Of a stretch of DNA of 49,956 nt, positions 49,833 through 49,956 are shown in pieces. Position 1 is the first letter of the stretch. Every line of letters starts with the position of its first letter. Below the pieces are notes generated by a model. That model was not told the DNA's origin and ran no database searches. It saw nothing but the letters and a program-made list of their open reading frames with translations. The translations under genes were made by a program, and so were the position numbers. The DNA comes from an uncultured Oscillospiraceae bacterium (GTDB lineage Bacteria; Bacillota; Clostridia; Oscillospirales; Ruminococcaceae): positions 1 through 49,956 of the forward strand of contig CAUDDP010000008.1 of NCBI GenBank assembly GCA_958448395.1. The letters are read 5' to 3'.

Positions 49833-49956
49833 ACGTGAGTTCGACGAGAATGCATTCTACCGTTGCCAATCACAAACTCTGCCGGCAGAATCGCTTCGCT
49901 CTCTGCCTGTGTCCGCTGTCCGCCCTATTGCTGTGTCCAAATTTGCAGCCAAATCA
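49833..49956. repeat. Copy of the dispersed element, cut by window edge
   Basis: Beginning ACGTGAGTTCGACGAGA and continuing through the GGCAGA/TCTGCC hairpin and CTGTGTCCGCTGTCCGCCC, this copy follows the full element at 16307 almost base for base for 124 bases and then leaves the window. It stands 31 bases after the putative anti-sigma gene. Confidence 0.82.

Noticed and set aside
1..49956. CRISPR arrays, rRNA genes, prophage, complete insertion sequence
   Set aside because: No regularly spaced direct repeats with spacers, no rRNA sequence, no integrase or transposase reading frame seen on either strand.

Overview
The window looks like chromosome of a Ruminococcus-type Oscillospiraceae (gut Firmicutes, class Clostridia). 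The evidence is a Firmicutes-style nusA-infB operon, strong AGGAGG-type ribosome binding sites with several TTG starts, three secreted proteins with dockerin modules (a cellulosome hallmark), three BspA-like leucine-rich-repeat surface proteins, and ThyX-type thymidylate synthesis. Genus-level placement is inference; I cannot name a species. I see no phage, complete insertion sequence, rRNA or CRISPR array.

Layout. 1-345: a leftward tRNA operon (Val, Asp, Phe, and a Gly cut by the window edge) behind two near-consensus tandem promoters. 752-4324: a rightward three-gene membrane operon resembling Bacillus ydjI-ydjG-ydjH, closed by a terminator shared with the converging operon. 4342-8635: three translationally coupled, membrane-anchored BspA-like proteins. 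8850-12876: glmS with a leader too short for a glmS ribozyme, a FeoA-domain protein, and a Mef-like MFS exporter whose leader carries a 12-codon ORF and alternative hairpins. 12877-16056: a large beta-helix protein with an N-terminal dockerin. 16246-20581: DJ-1, 5-FTHF cyclo-ligase, MltG and U32 peptidase (TrhP-like). 20654-23201: thyX, tmk and a DUF2156 gene. 23205-25431: two further dockerin proteins. 25586-31001: a GldA/GldF/GldG-like ABC system with a DUF4340 protein and a small conserved protein. 31105-41178: rimP-nusA-rnpM-ylxQ-infB-rbfA-nrnA-truB-ribF-gltX, with a perfect parS site between truB and ribF. 41370-43963: a lipoprotein and aspartokinase. 44137-47570: secG, rnr and an SDR reductase. 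48237-49802: cytidine deaminase, then an ECF sigma factor with a probable membrane anti-sigma partner.

Unexpected structure lies mostly between genes. A repeat family of about 285 bp occurs at least four times (16.3, 22.3, 47.9 and 49.8 kb), with a decayed fragment at 11.25 kb. It has 17-19 bp terminal inverted repeats, flanking direct repeats that look like target duplications, a 14-bp internal inverted repeat, and a small hairpin whose arms change in a compensatory way between copies. This is a MITE-like, non-autonomous, structured element. Other candidate regulatory devices are a leader-peptide attenuator before the MFS exporter, a hairpin between the Shine-Dalgarno sequence and the start codon of aspartokinase that would restore normal spacing, a 5'-terminal stem-loop on a dockerin mRNA, and a perfect 11-bp hairpin in the rimP leader.

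Most proteins are assigned by recognised motifs and gene order. Regulatory claims rest on reading the sequence by eye and have not been folded or searched computationally.
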